Assembly (NCBI GenBank): GCA_964389805.1
Contig: CAYMFU010000332.1
Location: forward strand, 1-9,685
DNA from: JAGTVG01 sp964389805
Lineage (GTDB): Bacteria > Bacteroidota > Bacteroidia > Cytophagales > Cyclobacteriaceae
Length of the DNA: 9,685 nucleotides
Reading direction: 5' to 3'
Shown: positions 6,522-9,685 of the stretch, one piece after another
Numbering within the stretch: position 1 is the first letter of the stretch
How the letters are laid out: each line of letters starts with the position of its first letter
Translations under genes and position numbers: made by a program
The notes under the pieces: model-generated
The model's input: the letters and a program-made list of their open reading frames with translations, nothing else
Databases searched by the model: none
Told to the model about the DNA's origin: nothing

Positions 6522-6883
6522 GGCGTAAGTTTCCATATCATTCCACATTGTTTTTCCGGCTGTTGCAGCGTATTCTATTTCTTTTTCTAATAGTATTTAT
6601 AACAGCCACACCTATAGTTAGAATCGTATTTAGTCAAATTGATGTGAAATATGAACAGTGTGAAATATATGGAGAAGATGATCCAAAGGAAAATGAAATG
6701 ATTGTTGATGATGGTGAAGATGAACATCAGGAATTATCTTCTATACAAAATCTTTTATCTAAATATCCCCATAAGTGTTTTATAGAGTTTAATCCGGATA
6801 TCCAGCTACCCCCCCCAAAAATATCTAAACATCCCTTAGTAATTTCAGCCTTATCAAATGCAGGTAAAAACACCTGTTGTTAA
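6518..6883 (+). CDS. Small one-TM protein in the TetR-SulP cassette, unknown function
   Basis: 121 aa. A basic N-terminus is followed by one hydrophobic segment at about 11-38 (uncleaved anchor or signal peptide). Then comes an acidic tail: KYEQCE at 44-49, a run of Asp/Glu at 51-72, and PEIQ-like NPDIQLPPP at 92-100. Cysteines are at 48, 87, 120 and 121. The start overlaps the TetR stop by 4 bp, a strong sign of an operon, and the SulP gene begins 148 bp downstream. I do not recognise a named family; small Bacteroidota proteins ending in a PPP motif near SulP genes come to mind, from memory only. The PPP codons are a run of eight C bases (6809-6816). A gain or loss of one C would end the protein within 5-10 codons, so the last 20 residues may be variable or an artefact. 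It could be an accessory subunit of the transporter or a periplasmic partner. Confidence 0.75.
   Translation: MRRKFPYHSTLFFRLLQRILFLFLIVFITATPIVRIVFSQIDVKYEQCEIYGEDDPKENEMIVDDGEDEHQELSSIQNLLSKYPHKCFIEFNPDIQLPPPKISKHPLVISALSNAGKNTCC
6809..6816 (+). repeat. C8 homopolymer tract within the small-protein gene
   Basis: Eight C bases followed by five A bases, in a gene that is otherwise AT-rich. In the present frame it encodes Pro98-Pro100. With nine C the frame ends four codons later (after K-N-I); with seven C it ends after about eight codons (QKYLNIP). It is a possible slippage (phase-variation) site, or a sequencing error. Confidence 0.6.
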
Positions 6884-6898
6884 TATCAATACCTATTG

Positions 6899-7027
6899 AT
6901 TTGACCAGGGATTAAAATAGCGTACCTCAAATTTGATTTTCATTTGATCATGACGCAAATAGTATTTTCAGGTAAGGTTTTACCAGCATCTTATTATCTG
7001 TGTATAGTAATTTTAATAAAAAGTATA
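6899..7027 (+). promoter_or_regulatory. SulP leader with repeated motifs
   Basis: The 148-bp gap before the SulP gene contains a tandem pair ATTTGAT (6931-6937 and 6942-6948, 11 bp apart, so on the same helix face) with a near copy ATTTGAC at 6899-6905. It also contains the regulator half-site AATAGTA (6958-6964), a 5-bp hairpin GGTAA/TTACC (6971-6984), ATAGTAAT (7004-7011), and AAAAGTATA (7019-7027), which also occurs twice before the TetR gene. No exact TAnnTTTG box is present; TAATTTTA at 7008-7015 and TATTTTCA at 6963-6970 are degenerate candidates. The gene may be read through from the TetR promoter, driven by a controlled promoter here, or both. Confidence 0.4.
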
Positions 7028-7031
7028 AACC

Positions 7032-8627
7032 ATGAAGTTAAATAATAAGCTAAATCCATTAAAGAATTTTAAAGATGACATACCAGCCGGTATTGTTGTT
7101 TTCTTAGTTGCAGTTCCTCTATGTCTGGGCATAGCAATGGCGTCCGGGGCGCCACTTTTTTCCGGTTTAATAGCAGGTATTATTGGAGGTATAGTTGTTG
7201 GAGCAATTAGCGGCTCAACACTTGGAGTAAGTGGGCCGGCAGCTGGCCTTGCTGTTATTGTACTGAATGCTATTACTGATCTGGGAGGATTTGAAATTTT
7301 TTTGGTAGCCGTAGTGCTAGCGGGAATTATACAGATCGTAATGGGGTTTGTCAAAGCAGGTATCATAGCCTATTATTTCCCTTCATCCGTTATTCAGGGA
7401 ATGTTGGCGGGAATAGGAGTACTTATTGCTTTGAAACAAATTCCTCATGCGTTTGGGTATGATATGGATCCGGAAGGTGATTTTAGATTTAATCAAATTG
7501 ATGGAGAAAATACTTTCTCTGAAATAATAAAAGTATTTGATAATATCAGTCCAGGAGCATTGATTATAGCAGTCATTTCTTTAATCATACTGATTCTTTG
7601 GGAAACAAAACTTTTTAAGAAATTCAGATTAACTAAGCTAATACAGGGGCCTTTGGTAGCGGTTGTAACAGGAGCTTTATTGAATAAGTTTTTTTACGCC
7701 AGTCCACTGTTAGCCATTAAAGCTGAACAAGTTGTTAACATTCCTGTTGCAACCAGTATAAATAGCTTTTTCAGCAATTTTTACTTTCCCGACTTTAGCG
7801 CTCTTTCAAATCCTCAGGTATATACTACAGCAATTATTTTGGCCGTAGTGGCAAGTTTGGAAACTCTACTCTGTGTTGAAGCTACAGATAAACAGGATAC
7901 GCTTAAAAGGATAACTCCAGCTAACCGGGAATTAAAAGCCCAGGGAATAGGAAATATCCTATCAGGAATGATTGGTGGTTTACCAATTACACAAGTAATT
8001 GTCAGAAGTTCAGCAAATCAACAATCCGGTGGGAAAACTAAAACATCCGCCATCTTTCATGGGATACTATTATTGCTAAGTATTATTGCGATACCCTATG
8101 TACTTAACCTTATTCCATTAGCCACTCTTGCCGCTATATTGCTTGTGGTTGGATACAAACTGGCAAAACCATCACTATTTAAAAAAATATATAAACAAGG
8201 GAAAGGTCAGTTTATTCCATTTGTTGTTACTATTGGTGGAATAATTTTCACAGATCTACTCATGGGAATCGCGTTGGGGATGGTAGTGGCTGTTTTCATA
8301 ATATTACGCAACAACTATAAGATCCCTTACAAAATGAAAAGTGAAAACTTAGCCGGAAAGGACAAAATTAGAATTGTATTGTCAGAAGATGTTACTTTTC
8401 TTAATAAGGCATCTATTCAAAAGTCATTAGAGCAAATCCCGAATAATACTATCGTAGAAATTGATGCATCAAATACTCATTTTATACATCATGACGTAAT
8501 TGAAATTATTGAGGACTTTGAAGTAAATGCAAAGGCGAGAGATATAAAAGTTTCAATAATTGATTTGTACAGTGGAAACGAAGAAGAACCGCCTCAACAT
8601 TTTGAGCTTGCGAATTATGGGAATTAA
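7032..8627 (+). CDS. SulP family inorganic anion transporter with STAS domain
   Basis: A 531-aa inner-membrane carrier of the SLC26/SulP family, which moves bicarbonate, sulfate or similar anions, usually coupled to Na+ or H+. The membrane domain (about 15-435) has many hydrophobic helices, the TM3 signature SGPAAG (67-72), and the TM10 substrate-site segment around VIVRSSANQQSGGKTK (Arg325, Ser326, Ser327). The C-terminal STAS domain runs from about 437 to 515, with its second strand IVEIDASN and helix HDVIEII. His486 lies where I recall an Asp in the FIDxDV pattern. Length and domain order are normal. In Bacteroidota such genes often sit beside carbonic anhydrase genes, which would favour bicarbonate, but none is in this window. 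It follows the TetR and small-protein genes on the same strand, so control by that regulator is likely. No clear terminator follows. Confidence 0.95.
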   Translation: MKLNNKLNPLKNFKDDIPAGIVVFLVAVPLCLGIAMASGAPLFSGLIAGIIGGIVVGAISGSTLGVSGPAAGLAVIVLNAITDLGGFEIFLVAVVLAGIIQIVMGFVKAGIIAYYFPSSVIQGMLAGIGVLIALKQIPHAFGYDMDPEGDFRFNQIDGENTFSEIIKVFDNISPGALIIAVISLIILILWETKLFKKFRLTKLIQGPLVAVVTGALLNKFFYASPLLAIKAEQVVNIPVATSINSFFSNFYFPDFSALSNPQVYTTAIILAVVASLETLLCVEATDKQDTLKRITPANRELKAQGIGNILSGMIGGLPITQVIVRSSANQQSGGKTKTSAIFHGILLLLSIIAIPYVLNLIPLATLAAILLVVGYKLAKPSLFKKIYKQGKGQFIPFVVTIGGIIFTDLLMGIALGMVVAVFIILRNNYKIPYKMKSENLAGKDKIRIVLSEDVTFLNKASIQKSLEQIPNNTIVEIDASNTHFIHHDVIEIIEDFEVNAKARDIKVSIIDLYSGNEEEPPQHFELANYGN

Positions 8628-8696
8628 AAAACAAACAACTATGACCCAAAATACGGGAATGCTGTTCGCTTAAGGTGTTTTTAGACCATATATTCA

Positions 8697-8704
8697 TTAC
8701 TTTG
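8697..8704 (+). promoter_or_regulatory. Possible -7 box for the ABC permease gene
   Basis: TTACTTTG differs from TAnnTTTG at one conserved base and lies 27 nt before the ATG at 8732. An upstream box is unclear (T-run at 8678-8682). The 104-bp gap after the SulP gene has no terminator, so read-through from SulP is also possible. Confidence 0.28.
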
Positions 8705-8731
8705 TAGAATAGAGTAATAACTTGATTGTTA

Positions 8732-9685
8732 ATGATAAGAAATTATTTATTAATAGCTAAAAGAACCTTACTTGGTAAATTTGTATTTACCTTTTTAAAT
8801 ATCTCCGGATTGGCAATTGGGATAGCAGCTTCATCATTGATATTTCATTATATTTCATTTGAAGAGAGTTTTGATAATTATCATCCTAATAGTGAAAATA
8901 TTTATAGATTATCTTATGGTAGAACAAGTAGTGATGGTAGTGATGTGGAGTTTGCTTCAGCTTGTCCTGTCATAGCGCCATTATTAATTGAAAACTTTCC
9001 GGAAATTGAAAAAATTGGCCGGTTAGCTGTACGGGAAGCAACATTTTCTTATGAAGAAAATAAGTTCATTGAAGATAAAATCTATTATACGGAGCAGGAT
9101 ATATTGGATTTATTAAGATTTGACGTTATCCATGGTAGTACAAAAGATGCACTAACACAACCGTATAACATTATGTTATGCAAAAGTGCTGCCGAACGTT
9201 ATTTTGGCACACAGGATCCCATTGGAAAAAGATTAAAACTTAATAATAAGGAAGATTACCAAGTTGTTGCTGTTTATGATGATGTACCTGAGAATTCTCA
9301 TTTAAAACCAGAGTTATTAATCGCATTTCCTAATTTATCGAATTGGCGTGGGGAAGAATATTTGCAATCGTGGGGGCATACCGGTGCATTTACATATCTA
9401 ATACTAAAGCCAGAAGCTGATCCAAGAGAATTGGAAAAAAGATTTATAGAATTTACTGAATCGCAGATAAGTGAAATGCTTGCATATTATAAAATGGTGA
9501 TGTACTTTAATTTACAGGCCATAGAAGATATACATTTAAAATCTCACTTATTACAGGAGCAGGAAACAAATGGTGATGAGAAATCAGTCAAGTTTCTATA
9601 TATAATCGGGATATTTATTATAGTTATTGCCTGGGTAAATTATATAAATCTAACAACTTCCATGTCGATGGAGCGCGCTCTTGAA
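8732..9685 (+). CDS. ABC transporter permease, MacB/FtsX type, 3' end outside window
   Basis: The first 318 codons of a gene that runs off the window; the frame is open throughout. The start ATG at 8732 gives the typical N-terminus of Bacteroidota permeases of this type, MIRNYLLIAKRTL, followed by TM1 at about 15-42 (NISGLAIGIAAS). A large extracytoplasmic MacB-type domain spans about 45-285, with motifs such as EESFDNYHP, GKRLKL and VYDDVPENSH. TM2 is at about 286-307, followed by TTSMSMERALE, where the FtsX core and the usual RA.EVG.RK motif would begin. Full-length relatives have about 790 residues with two FtsX cores. Such permeases work with a separate ATPase in efflux, lipoprotein handling or mechanotransmission; the substrate cannot be told. 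It follows SulP on the same strand after 104 bp, but a functional link is not evident. Confidence 0.9.
   Translation, partial: MIRNYLLIAKRTLLGKFVFTFLNISGLAIGIAASSLIFHYISFEESFDNYHPNSENIYRLSYGRTSSDGSDVEFASACPVIAPLLIENFPEIEKIGRLAVREATFSYEENKFIEDKIYYTEQDILDLLRFDVIHGSTKDALTQPYNIMLCKSAAERYFGTQDPIGKRLKLNNKEDYQVVAVYDDVPENSHLKPELLIAFPNLSNWRGEEYLQSWGHTGAFTYLILKPEADPRELEKRFIEFTESQISEMLAYYKMVMYFNLQAIEDIHLKSHLLQEQETNGDEKSVKFLYIIGIFIIVIAWVNYINLTTSMSMERALE

Noticed and set aside
7013..7366. 117-codon antisense frame over the SulP start
   Set aside because: It is the shadow of the SulP coding strand: Pro/Thr/Ala/Ile-rich, no domain, and SulP is unmistakable.
8641..8673. Ten-codon frame after SulP starting at ATG 8641
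   Set aside because: Too short, with no conservation evidence and no ribosome site.
1..9685. CRISPR arrays, phage genes, insertion sequences, rRNA, riboswitches
   Set aside because: No spaced direct repeats, integrase or transposase frames, or known RNA cores were seen on either strand.

Overview
The window reads as chromosomal DNA of a member of the Bacteroidota, most likely a Cytophagales-like or flavobacterial marine relative. This rests on protein type and promoter style, not on any marker gene. It carries a TPR class III cyclase, a DUF2807 'head GIN' lipoprotein, an S1 sulfatase, a Bacteroidota-type SulP carrier and a MacB/FtsX-type permease with a large extracytoplasmic domain. Two promoters carry the Bacteroidota -7 box TAnnTTTG, both as TATATTTG. 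Shine-Dalgarno sites are essentially absent, and intergenic DNA is AT-rich.

Left part (1-2338): a 5'-cut TPR/transmembrane adenylate cyclase gene on the plus strand converges on a minus-strand DUF2807 lipoprotein gene 40 bp away. The cyclase keeps its metal and adenine-selecting residues, but Gly510 stands where the transition-state Arg is expected.

Middle (2339-3911): a gene-poor, AT-rich stretch. It holds an orphan 3' gene remnant (2580-2852), a nested inverted-repeat element followed by an intrinsic terminator (3000-3102; possibly a small RNA or a mobile-element relic), a 119-aa putative lipoprotein (3194-3553), and the promoter of the next gene.

Sulfatase (3912-5531): one exported formylglycine-dependent sulfatase with its catalytic set intact. 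No SusC/SusD or sulfatase-maturation gene is visible next to it.

Right part (5532-9685): a TetR/AcrR regulator gene and a small one-TM protein gene overlap by 4 bp. A SulP anion (probably bicarbonate or sulfate) transporter with a C-terminal STAS domain follows. A perfect 15-bp palindrome sits in the regulator promoter, and related AGTA-containing motifs recur in front of sulP, so a regulator-controlled anion-transport cassette is the best reading. The small protein gene contains a C8 tract near its 3' end at which slippage would swap its C-terminus. The window ends inside a MacB/FtsX-type ABC permease gene. The most interesting points are the TetR/small-protein/SulP cassette with its putative operator, the structured element at 3000-3102, and the cyclase Arg-to-Gly change.
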